64,000 bases of DNA. Source: Streptomyces sp. NRRL F-525 (GTDB taxonomy: Bacteria; Actinomycetota; Actinomycetes; Streptomycetales; Streptomycetaceae). The DNA lies in NCBI RefSeq assembly GCF_000716605.1, contig NZ_JNXE01000008.1:186001-250000 (forward strand), in the 5' to 3' direction. The notes under the pieces were generated by a model. It was not told where the DNA came from and searched no databases. It was given only the letters and a program-made list of their open reading frames with translations. Positions 34,477-41,819 of the stretch are shown here, piece after piece. The translations under genes were made by a program, and so were the position numbers. Each line of letters opens with the position of its first letter. The stretch's first letter is position 1.

Positions 34477-36517
34477 GCCCCTGCATCACCAGGGCGAGGC
34501 CCTGTTCCGCGTCGTCGTTCAGGGCGTTGGTGAAGGCCTTGTCGTAGGCGTCGTCGCCGACCGACTTGCGGGCCTGCAGCTCCCACTGGTCGCGGACCTC
34601 GGAGAGTTCGGGGGTGCCGTGGTTCGGGTGGCCGAGCATGCGCCAGAACGTGTTCCCGGTGCCGGACGTGCGCGCGGCCGCGATGCCGTTGCCCTGGACC
34701 GCGTTCGCCCCGGTGAGGAGGTCGAGCGCGAGGGCGATGCCGAGGTTGTCGTTGAGGTTGTGCTTGCTGGTGAGCATGGCCCGGGCATGGAGTTCGGCGT
34801 CGTGCGCGCGGCCCTGGAGGAGGTCTATGAAGGCGAGTTGGTGGAACGCGTACGACCGGGCCCAGTGCTCGCCGTACCGGACGCTGAGCCGGCGCAGGGC
34901 GATGGCCGCCTCGTAGGCCTCGGCCAGGCGGCCCAGCGCGGAGTGGGCGAAGGTCCGGATCACCATGCAGCACAGTTGCGGCGCGCCCGACGGCGGTGAT
35001 GTGCCGTGGCTGATCAGCGCCTGGTCGCACACGTCGTAAGCGGCCTCGGGGCGGCCCGCCATGAGGTGGGTGAGGCCGAGGGTGTGGGCGGCGAAGAGCT
35101 CGGACTGCGGGGTGCCGTCCTCCCGTGCCGCCTCGGTGCACTCCTCGCCGATGCGCAGGGCGGTCCGGTGGTCGCCCTGGAGGGTGAGCGTGATGCCCAG
35201 GGCCCACTGCGCGCGGGTGCGGGACGGGCCTTTGGGGGTGTCGAGGGCGAGGACGCGTTCGAGATAGTCGCGGGATTCGTGGAGGTGTCCGCAGCAGGGC
35301 CAGAACAGGCCCGTGCGGCCCGCCATCTCGACGGCGGCGTCGGGATCCGCCTCGATGAGGTGGTCGAGTGCGGCGCGTACGTCGGCGTGGGTCGCCGAGA
35401 TCCGCGCGTACCAGGCGACCTGCTGGTCACTGAGCCAGCCGGCCTCGGCCTCGGCCAGCATCGCGGCGAAGTGCTCGGCGTGGAGCCGGGCGAGGGCGTC
35501 CTCCTCACCGAGTTCCGCGAGCCACATGGCGCCGTACTCGCACAGTGTGTCGAGCATCCGGAAGCGGGTGCCCACCTGTTGGAGCACCGACTGGTCGACC
35601 AGCCGCTCGAGGAGCCACGGGATGTCGTCCGCGATGAGCGGACCCCCCGCGCAGACGGACTGCGCGTCGGCCACGTCGAGGGGGCCGCGGAAGACGGACA
35701 GCCTGGCCCACAGCAACCGCTCCAGTGGCGAGCACAGTTCATGGCTCCAACCGATCGCCGTACGCAGCGCCCGGTGCCGCCGCGGCCACACCGTCTCGTC
35801 CACGAGCGTGTCCAGCCGCGAGCCAAGTCGCTCGGCGATCTCCGCGAGGCTGCTCTCCCGCAGGCGCGCGCAGGCGAGTTCGACGGCGAGCGGGATTCCC
35901 TCCAGCCGGCGGCAAATGGCATCGACGGCTTCGGCGGAACCGGGGGAGTCGAGGGACAGCGCGGGCGCGGCCGTGGCACAGCGCTCCCGGAACAGCCGTA
36001 CGGCGTCTCCGCTGCCACCCTCCTCCATGGAGAGCGGAGCCACCTCGACACGGTGCTCCCCCCGGACCCCGATGGCCTGTCTGCTGGTGGCGAGCACGGT
36101 CAACTGCGGTGCCGCGGCGAGGAGTTCGCTCACCAGGAGCAGGCAGGAGGCCAACACGCGTTCGCAGCAGTCGAAGACGAGAAGGATCTGCCGGCCGGTC
36201 AGCCACTCGCACAGCGCCTCGACCGGGGCGCGCGGATTGTGGTCCAGGAGATCTACGGCGTCGCAGACCGTCGCGGTGAACAGCCGGTCGTCGTAGAGGT
36301 TGGACAGGTCGACCCACCAGACCCCGTCGGCGTACTGCCCCCGGACCTGCTCCGCGACACGCAGCGCCAGCCGGCTCTTCCCGACCCCGCCGCCACCGGT
36401 GAGCGTGACGCATCGCTGCCGCGTCAACGCCGTTTTGACTGTGTCGAGTTCGCTGTCGCGGCCGACAAAGCTGGTCGTCATCACTGGGAGATTGCCTAAC
36501 ACGGTCCCATCCTGCAC
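34463..36517 (-). CDS. AfsR/LuxR-like STAND ATPase without DNA-binding domain
   Basis: A 684-residue NB-ARC/STAND protein. The P-loop GGGGVGKSRL (residues 41-50) follows SFVGRDSELDTV. Walker B-like ILLVFDCCERVL, the TSRQAIGVRGEHRVEVAPL segment and RLEGIPLAVELACARL follow, then a winged-helix/AP-ATPase region and TPR-like helices. Related Streptomyces regulators carry a SARP domain at the N terminus or a LuxR helix-turn-helix at the C terminus; here the protein starts at the ATPase and ends at VMQGPLAS with neither. It may act through a partner or be a shortened regulator. Confidence 0.85.
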   Translation of the reverse strand: MQDGTVLGNLPVMTTSFVGRDSELDTVKTALTRQRCVTLTGGGGVGKSRLALRVAEQVRGQYADGVWWVDLSNLYDDRLFTATVCDAVDLLDHNPRAPVEALCEWLTGRQILLVFDCCERVLASCLLLVSELLAAAPQLTVLATSRQAIGVRGEHRVEVAPLSMEEGGSGDAVRLFRERCATAAPALSLDSPGSAEAVDAICRRLEGIPLAVELACARLRESSLAEIAERLGSRLDTLVDETVWPRRHRALRTAIGWSHELCSPLERLLWARLSVFRGPLDVADAQSVCAGGPLIADDIPWLLERLVDQSVLQQVGTRFRMLDTLCEYGAMWLAELGEEDALARLHAEHFAAMLAEAEAGWLSDQQVAWYARISATHADVRAALDHLIEADPDAAVEMAGRTGLFWPCCGHLHESRDYLERVLALDTPKGPSRTRAQWALGITLTLQGDHRTALRIGEECTEAAREDGTPQSELFAAHTLGLTHLMAGRPEAAYDVCDQALISHGTSPPSGAPQLCCMVIRTFAHSALGRLAEAYEAAIALRRLSVRYGEHWARSYAFHQLAFIDLLQGRAHDAELHARAMLTSKHNLNDNLGIALALDLLTGANAVQGNGIAAARTSGTGNTFWRMLGHPNHGTPELSEVRDQWELQARKSVGDDAYDKAFTNALNDDAEQGLALVMQGPLAS

Positions 36518-36773
36518 GGCCCGGACGAGCGCCTAAACCCCCTCATCGGAAACGGTCACAAGTGATCGGAGTTGGCAACAATTCGATCGGACGGTTGTGG
36601 TGGCCGACGGAGTGAAGTGCCGTCGAGGGTGTATCGATTCGGCGGCCTCTCCATGGACTCCGGCGAAGGGCCGTTGCGCCAGGCGGAACGGCTCGGCGGT
36701 CGCTGAGAGGTACGGATGCGGGCACGGATTTTCGGAGCGTGATCCCTCCATCTTCCGCTGACCGGCGGGAAGT
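36518..36773. other. intergenic region upstream of the STAND ATPase gene
   Basis: A 256-bp gap with no convincing gene. It contains an AT-richer section (36540-36610), expected to hold the ATPase promoter. An open frame across it lacks a ribosome site and family features. Confidence 0.4.
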
Positions 36774-37136
36774 TCACGCACCGTCCCGCTCGACCGGATC
36801 CAGATAGAAGTTCGCCTGCGCGACCCGGGAGCCCTCGGTGTGCGCGACGACCACACCCCTCACCAGGAAACGCGTGTCGTCGACAGCGGTGCCCGACATC
36901 TCCCGCTCGCTCCAGACGACGTCCCCGTCCCGCACGGACCGCAGCACGCGCGCCTCGATGTCCGGGACGCGGGCGAAGAGGCCGGTCCAGTTCTTGCGTA
37001 CGACCTCCTGTCCCACGAAACTCCGCGCCGGGTGGGTCGGCATGTCGCAGCGGTAGTCCTCGGTGAAGCAGGCGACCAGCGCTTCGAGATCATGGGTCGA
37101 GATCGCCTTCCGGAGGTTGTCGGGGAACGCGGACAC
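36774..37136 (-). CDS. SnoaL/NTF2-like small protein
   Basis: A 120-residue NTF2-fold protein (LRKAISTHDLEALVACFTEDYRCDMPTHPARSFVGQEVVRKNW; ending VVVAHTEGSRVAQANFYLDPVE). The GTG start at 37136 follows GAAAGGAAA. SnoaL-like proteins include cyclases, dehydratases and ligand-binding proteins. It lies 131 bp downstream of the extradiol dioxygenase gene on the same strand and may belong to that operon. No catalytic assignment can be made. Confidence 0.75.
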   Translation of the reverse strand: MSAFPDNLRKAISTHDLEALVACFTEDYRCDMPTHPARSFVGQEVVRKNWTGLFARVPDIEARVLRSVRDGDVVWSEREMSGTAVDDTRFLVRGVVVAHTEGSRVAQANFYLDPVERDGA

Positions 37137-37267
37137 GCGGTTTCCTTTCGTTTCTCCACTTCCGTCGTGTCGATCTTAGGCCGGGCGCCACGCCCGGGCA
37201 CGTCCAACTCGGTCTGAGCGAAGCCCAGTTGAGACCAGCCCGCGACGCCGCCGCCGAACCGGGCACC

Positions 37268-38203
37268 TCACTCCACCTCGAAGGTCGCCCCGATCCCCAT
37301 CCCGGTGATCCACTCCGGAACCGGCTCGTACGCACTCCACACCAGCGGCGCCCGTACCGCCGCCTGCCCGATCAGCCACGTACGGATCTCGTGCCCGCCG
37401 CTGCCCGCCTGCTCCTCAAGACCCGCGTCGCCGAGCGCCGCGATCGGCTCGGACTCCCCGGTCCCCAACTGCTTCAGGAACCAGCGGTCCCACGCGCTGT
37501 TGACGTGCGCGTGCGGGTCGCCACCCATCGCCCGGACCCGGGGTTCGCGGGCGGCCGCGAAGGCCTGGGCGTCCTCGCGGCCGTGGATCACCGAGTGGCG
37601 GCGGTCCTCGGCCATCGCCGGATCGCGCGGGTCGTTGGTGGGCAGCCAGTGGGAGAGTCCGCCGCTCGCGATGAGCAGGACCCGGCCGGCGGCGCCGTCG
37701 TCGCGCAGGGCGTCGCCGAGCGCCCGGCCGAAGCCGATGCAGCGCTCCATGGTCGGCAGTGGGGGAGCGGCGGTGTTGACGACGAGCGGCACCATGGGGA
37801 TGTCGGCGCCGCCGCACACCATCTCGTAACTCTGCACGAGCCCGTGGTCGACGGTCAGCGAGTACGACAGCGACAGGTCGAAGCCCGCGCGGGTGAGCCC
37901 GTCGTAGGCGGACCAGGCCAGGTCGCGCGCGACGGGCAGCGGGCCCGGCCTGCTGCCGAAGTCGCCGAATCCCACGGCGTGTTCGACGCCGATGAGGAAC
38001 GGCGGCATCGCGTCGTAGAAGTTCGCGTGGAAGTGGTCGGGGCCGATGACCACGACCGCGTCGGGTGCGAGCCGGGCGACCGTGCGGGAGAGCCGGGCCG
38101 CCTCCGCGAGGAAGCGGCCGCCGGGCTGTTCGGGGCCGTCGGGCGGCAGCAGGGTGGCGAACGGGGAGTGGGACAGGGCGACCAGGCCGAGGATGTCGCT
38201 CAT
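37268..38203 (-). CDS. mhpB: class III extradiol ring-cleavage dioxygenase (MhpB-like)
   Basis: A 311-residue LigB-superfamily dioxygenase. VALSHSPFATLLPP, DAVVVIGPDHFHANFYDAMPPF, YSLTVDHGLVQSYEM and IASGGLSHWLP contain the conserved His residues of the iron site. The closest functional model is 2,3-dihydroxyphenylpropionate 1,2-dioxygenase. The ATG overlaps the stop of the preceding alpha/beta hydrolase gene, reproducing the MhpB/MhpC pairing of meta-cleavage pathways. The actual catechol is not known. Confidence 0.85.
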   Translation of the reverse strand: MSDILGLVALSHSPFATLLPPDGPEQPGGRFLAEAARLSRTVARLAPDAVVVIGPDHFHANFYDAMPPFLIGVEHAVGFGDFGSRPGPLPVARDLAWSAYDGLTRAGFDLSLSYSLTVDHGLVQSYEMVCGGADIPMVPLVVNTAAPPLPTMERCIGFGRALGDALRDDGAAGRVLLIASGGLSHWLPTNDPRDPAMAEDRRHSVIHGREDAQAFAAAREPRVRAMGGDPHAHVNSAWDRWFLKQLGTGESEPIAALGDAGLEEQAGSGGHEIRTWLIGQAAVRAPLVWSAYEPVPEWITGMGIGATFEVE

Positions 38204-39078
38204 ACCGGGTCCTTGCCGAGGAGGAGGAAGTCGCGGTGGGCGCGCAGGAATTGGGCGGGCTTCTCCCACTGCGGCCAGTGGCCCGCGTCCTCGATGACGT
38301 GCAGGCGGGCGTCGGGGAGCCAGCTCTGGAGCATCGCCGCCTCGTCGAGTCCGCCGGTCGGGTCGTGGTCGGTCCACAACAGCAGGGTGGGTGCGGTGAC
38401 TTGGCCGACCCAGGCCGGGTCCCAGGCGAACTCCTTGCGTACCTCCGGGTCTTGGAGCACCAAGGTGTTCTCGATCGCGCGCAGGAAGCCGGGGCGGCCG
38501 TAGACCGCGCGGCGCAGGTTCACCAGCTCGTCGGTGACCATCGACGTGTCGTGGAAGAGGAACTCGACGCGGCGGCGCACGGTTTCGTCGCTCGGGTCGC
38601 GGACGGCGGCCAGGGTGCTCTCGCGCATCTTGACCATCACCTCGGGCTTGTTGGCGATGTTCCCGGGGGTGTTGAGCACGAGCCGTTCGACGCGGTCGGG
38701 GTGGTACGCCGCGGTCCACGCGGTGACCCAGCCGCCGAGCGATTCGCCGGAGAGGTGCGCCGCGTCGATCCCCAACTCGTCCATCAGGCCGAGGAGATGA
38801 TCCGAGAGCACGTCGATCGTGTACGGCCGGTCCGGCAGGTCGGACCAGCCGTGGCCGACCATGTCGTAGGCGGTGACCCGGAAGTCGGCGGCGAGCCCGG
38901 CGATGTCCCGGGCGTAGGCCTCCAGGTGTCCGCCGGTGCCGTGCAGCAGGATCAGGTCGGGGCCTGACCCCGCGCGCAGGACGCGGGTGCGGACGCCGGC
39001 GACGTCGACGAAGCGCAACTCGTGCTCCACGTCGGACAGTTCGCCCCAGATGCCGATGTGGGCGGGCAGCGGGCTCAT
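38200..39078 (-). CDS. meta-cleavage product C-C hydrolase (MhpC/BphD-like)
   Basis: A 292-residue alpha/beta hydrolase. ILLHGTGGHLEAY (oxyanion region), AHLSGESLGGWVTAW (nucleophile Ser in GESLGG), LLLWTDHDPTGG (Asp) and VIEDAGHWPQWEKPAQF (His) form the triad. MhpC/BphD enzymes cleave the dienone acid made by the extradiol dioxygenase encoded immediately downstream, with which the gene overlaps by 4 bp. It also overlaps the cupin gene upstream (ATGA). Confidence 0.87.
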   Translation of the reverse strand: MSPLPAHIGIWGELSDVEHELRFVDVAGVRTRVLRAGSGPDLILLHGTGGHLEAYARDIAGLAADFRVTAYDMVGHGWSDLPDRPYTIDVLSDHLLGLMDELGIDAAHLSGESLGGWVTAWTAAYHPDRVERLVLNTPGNIANKPEVMVKMRESTLAAVRDPSDETVRRRVEFLFHDTSMVTDELVNLRRAVYGRPGFLRAIENTLVLQDPEVRKEFAWDPAWVGQVTAPTLLLWTDHDPTGGLDEAAMLQSWLPDARLHVIEDAGHWPQWEKPAQFLRAHRDFLLLGKDPV

Positions 39079-39578
39079 GCCTGCTCCTCCTTGAATCGTG
39101 CGCGGGCCTCCGCGACCGTGACCAGGCCCGCGCTCTGCCGGCGTCCGACGCCCAGCAGGTTCAGCAGGCGGGAGTTCTCGATGGTGAGGAACTCGACCGG
39201 CTCGGTGTCGGAGTCGTTGTAGTGGCGGTGCCAGGTCCAGGGCGGGGTGTAGATGAAGTCGCCGGTGGCCCAGGGTTCGGTGTCGTCCTCGATCTCGCTG
39301 TGGCCGTTCCCGCTGATGACGAAGTGCACCGTCTCGTGATGGTGGCGCTGCATGTCCGAGCTGAGACCCGCCGGGATGGTCTGGCGGAAGAGCTCGAAAC
39401 TGGCCGTCGGCAGCAGTCCGGCGATCGCCAGCACGGTCGGGTTGTGCACCTGGTCGGCCGGCAGGGGCGCGAGTTCGTCGGCGTGCACGACCACCGGACG
39501 CGCCGCACCGGGCTGCACGGTGTCGTGGATCGAGCCGAGGAAATCACCCATGGTGAAGCCGGATCCTGAGTCCGCCAT
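39075..39578 (-). CDS. single-domain cupin of the meta-cleavage operon
   Basis: A 167-residue cupin. MQRHHHETVHFVISGNGHSEIED is motif 1 with three His and a Glu; ATGDFIYTPPWTWHRHYNDSD is motif 2 with His. It resembles the cupin half of gentisate-dioxygenase-like proteins. The start overlaps the SDR stop (TGATG) and the stop overlaps the C-C hydrolase gene, so it is tightly coupled within the operon. A small dioxygenase, isomerase or accessory role is possible. Confidence 0.8.
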   Translation of the reverse strand: MADSGSGFTMGDFLGSIHDTVQPGAARPVVVHADELAPLPADQVHNPTVLAIAGLLPTASFELFRQTIPAGLSSDMQRHHHETVHFVISGNGHSEIEDDTEPWATGDFIYTPPWTWHRHYNDSDTEPVEFLTIENSRLLNLLGVGRRQSAGLVTVAEARARFKEEQA

Positions 39579-40345
39579 CAGATCGTCTCCGTCCTTCCGC
39601 CGTCGACCGTGAGCACGGTCCCGTTGATGTACGCCGCCTCGTCGGAGGCCAGGAACGCCACGGCCGCCGCGATCTCCGCCGGCAGCGCGGCCCGCCCGGC
39701 CGGAATGTGCGCGAGGTCCTGCGCGTCGAGTTCGTCGAAGCCGCGGTGGGCGGCGCGTGCCCGGTTGGTGAGGATCTGCGTCCGCCGCTCGGTCGAAGTG
39801 GCGCCGGGGGCAACGCAGTTGACGGTCACGCCCTGGGCCGCGAACTCGCGGGAGAGCAGCTTGGCCGCGGCCGTGACCGCCGAGCGCAGCACCACCGACG
39901 CGGCCAGGTCGGGCTGGGGCTGCCGTACCGCCGTGGACGTCACGAACACCACCCGTCCGAAGCCCCGCTTCGCCATGCCCGGCATCGCGAGGCGTGCCAG
40001 CCGCAGCGGGCCGAGCAGCAACAGCTCGGACGCCTCCCGCCACCGCGCGTCGTCGAGGTCGAGGATCCCGCCGGGCGGCGGACCGCCGGCGTTGAGCACG
40101 AGCACGTCGAGGCCGCCGTACCGGTCGTCGATCTCCTCCATCGCGGCTACGGCCGAGTCCGGATCGGCCATGTCGCTGACCAGGGCGTGCACCTCGCGCG
40201 GCGCGCCGCCGAGCCGCGCGGCCGCCGCTTCGAGGGCGTCGGCCCTCCGACCGGTGATCACCACCCGGTCGCCCGAACCCGCCAGGCGCTCGGCGACCGC
40301 GTGGCCGATACCGCTCGCACCGCCGCCGACCAATGCTGTCCGCAT
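39578..40345 (-). CDS. atypical short-chain dehydrogenase without the Tyr-Lys pair
   Basis: A 255-residue SDR. The cofactor motif is ALVGGGASGIGHAVAERL, with VLVLNAGGPP as the NAG motif and VVFVTSTAV carrying the catalytic Ser. The classical YxxxK is missing: the aligned segment reads S150-V-V-L-R154. The C terminus YINGTVLTVDGGRTETI is normal. It is the first gene of the minus-strand ring-cleavage operon and probably acts on the substrate or its side chain. Related SDRs with altered active sites exist, so it need not be inactive. Confidence 0.85.
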   Translation of the reverse strand: MRTALVGGGASGIGHAVAERLAGSGDRVVITGRRADALEAAAARLGGAPREVHALVSDMADPDSAVAAMEEIDDRYGGLDVLVLNAGGPPPGGILDLDDARWREASELLLLGPLRLARLAMPGMAKRGFGRVVFVTSTAVRQPQPDLAASVVLRSAVTAAAKLLSREFAAQGVTVNCVAPGATSTERRTQILTNRARAAHRGFDELDAQDLAHIPAGRAALPAEIAAAVAFLASDEAAYINGTVLTVDGGRTETI

Positions 40346-40374
40346 GATGTTGGCATCCTCCAGAGTCCGCCCCC

Positions 40375-40432
40375 TGTCCGCCGGCGGGGAGGGGCGTGGC
40401 CGAGCCCTCCCCTTGTCCGCCGGGCGGGGACA
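40375..40432. promoter_or_regulatory. duplicated operator candidates for the IclR regulator
   Basis: TGTCCGCCGGCGGGGA (40375-40390) and TGTCCGCCGGGCGGGGACA (40414-40432) are near-identical, 39 bp apart; the second has TGTCC/GGACA inverted ends. They fill the gap between the divergent SDR operon and the IclR gene, the expected place for autoregulation and control of both operons. Confidence 0.5.
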
Positions 40433-40449
40433 GCCTTAGCGTGACCGGC

Positions 40450-41235
40450 ATGACCCCCGGGGAACAAGAGAAGAGTCCCACTGCGCGGGACGGCAAGACC
40501 GAGGCCTCGGGCCTGGAGCGCGCGGCGGCGATCCTCGGCGCCTTCGACGCGGCGCACCGCGAGCTGACCCTCTCCGCGCTCGTGGCCCGCTGCGGGCTGC
40601 CCCGCTCGACCACGCACCGCACCGCTGACCGGATGATCCGGCTCGGCTGGCTGGACAAGCCCCACGGCCACTACCGCATCGGCAACCGGCTCTTCGAGAT
40701 CGCCAGCCTGGCGCCGATCCGGCTCGAACTGCGCGAGGCCGTGCTGCCCTGCCTGCAGGACCTGCACAGCGCGACCAGGACCACCGTGCAGCTCGGCGTC
40801 CTGGAGGGCGCGCAGATCCTGGTCGTCGAGAAGATCACCGGCCACCGCCCCATGCCGATGCTCTCCCAGGTCGGCGGAATCATCCCGGCGTACTGCTCGG
40901 CGCTGGGCCGGGCCATCCTCGCCTACAGCGAGACCGAGACCATCGACGCCGTACTCGATGCCGGAACGCCGCCGCGCAACCCGCGCACCCTGACCACCAA
41001 GGAAGCCGTGATCCGGGAGCTGACCGCCGTGCCGGCCAGGGGCTGGGCGGTGGAGCGCGAGGAGGGCAACATCGGCGTGAGCTGCGTCGCCGCCCCGATC
41101 TTCGGCCCGTCCGGCCACGTCGCCGCGGCGCTGTCCGTCACCGGGCCCACCGCCCTGGTCCGCGCCGACCGGGCAGGGCCCGCGGTACGGCTCGCCGCCG
41201 CGGCCGCCTCCCGGGCCTACAGCACCCGCCGGTGA
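40450..41235 (+). CDS. IclR-family transcriptional regulator
   Basis: A 261-residue regulator. The winged helix is at about 20-85 (GLERAAAILGAFDAAHRELTLSALVARCGLPRSTTHRTADRMIRLGWLD) and the effector domain at about 90-255 (PCLQDLHSATRTTVQLGVLEG; IPAYCSALGRAILAY; GWAVEREEGNIGVSCVAAPIFG). IclR proteins commonly control aromatic-acid catabolism. It is divergent from the SDR/cupin/hydrolase/dioxygenase operon. There is no good ribosome site; GTG at 40441 is an alternative start and the mRNA may be nearly leaderless (TAGCGT box at 40437). Confidence 0.88.
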   Translation: MTPGEQEKSPTARDGKTEASGLERAAAILGAFDAAHRELTLSALVARCGLPRSTTHRTADRMIRLGWLDKPHGHYRIGNRLFEIASLAPIRLELREAVLPCLQDLHSATRTTVQLGVLEGAQILVVEKITGHRPMPMLSQVGGIIPAYCSALGRAILAYSETETIDAVLDAGTPPRNPRTLTTKEAVIRELTAVPARGWAVEREEGNIGVSCVAAPIFGPSGHVAAALSVTGPTALVRADRAGPAVRLAAAAASRAYSTRR

Positions 41236-41352
41236 AAAAGTCCCAGCGCGTGGGACTGGATCATTGCGCATCGACCGCTCCGAACCCACGCTGGGCGCAG
41301 CAGACCAGCGCCGTGGCCGGTCGGCCACGGTGGCGACCGGAAGGAGACGACG

Positions 41353-41817
41353 GTGACTCTAGGCGGTGGCTACATGCTGCCCTCCCGCGACGGACACAAG
41401 ATCGCGGCGATCGGGCTGGGCATCACCCTCAAGGCGGACGGTGCCGCGACACACGACGCGTACTCGCTGTTCGAGTACACGGTCCCGCCGGAGACCGACG
41501 GACCGCCGCCCCACCTGCACACCCGTGAGGACGAGTCCTTCATCTGCCTGTCCGGACGGCTCGACGTGCACCTCGGCGGCAAGGACTTCGTCCTCGAACA
41601 CGGCGACTACCTCTACCTGCCGCGCGACGTGATCCACGCCTTCCGCAACCCCTACCAGGAGGAGTCGCGCGTCATCTCCGTCGTCTCGCCGGCCGGACTG
41701 GAGGCCTACTACCAGACGCTCGCGGACATGCCGCCCGGCCCGAAGGACATCGGGCTCATGAAGAAGATCATGGGCGACTTCGGCATCGAGCTCCAACTGC
41801 CGCCCGAGGTCGCCTGA
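41353..41817 (+). CDS. single-domain cupin (with the flavin monooxygenase)
   Basis: A 154-residue cupin of the quercetin-dioxygenase-like group. PPPHLHTREDESFICLSGRLDVHLGG is motif 1 (His-x-His, Glu) and LEHGDYLYLPRDVIHAFRNPYQ is motif 2 (His). The GTG start follows AAGGAG. It ends 2 bp before the flavin monooxygenase gene, so the two are co-translated. Family members may open rings, isomerise or only bind a ligand; its role here is not decided. Confidence 0.82.
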   Translation: MTLGGGYMLPSRDGHKIAAIGLGITLKADGAATHDAYSLFEYTVPPETDGPPPHLHTREDESFICLSGRLDVHLGGKDFVLEHGDYLYLPRDVIHAFRNPYQEESRVISVVSPAGLEAYYQTLADMPPGPKDIGLMKKIMGDFGIELQLPPEVA

Positions 41818-41819
41818 TC

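Noticed and set aside
36533..36856. Small minus-strand frame between the STAND ATPase and SnoaL genes
   Set aside because: It overlaps the SnoaL gene, lacks a ribosome site and reads as random GC-rich code.
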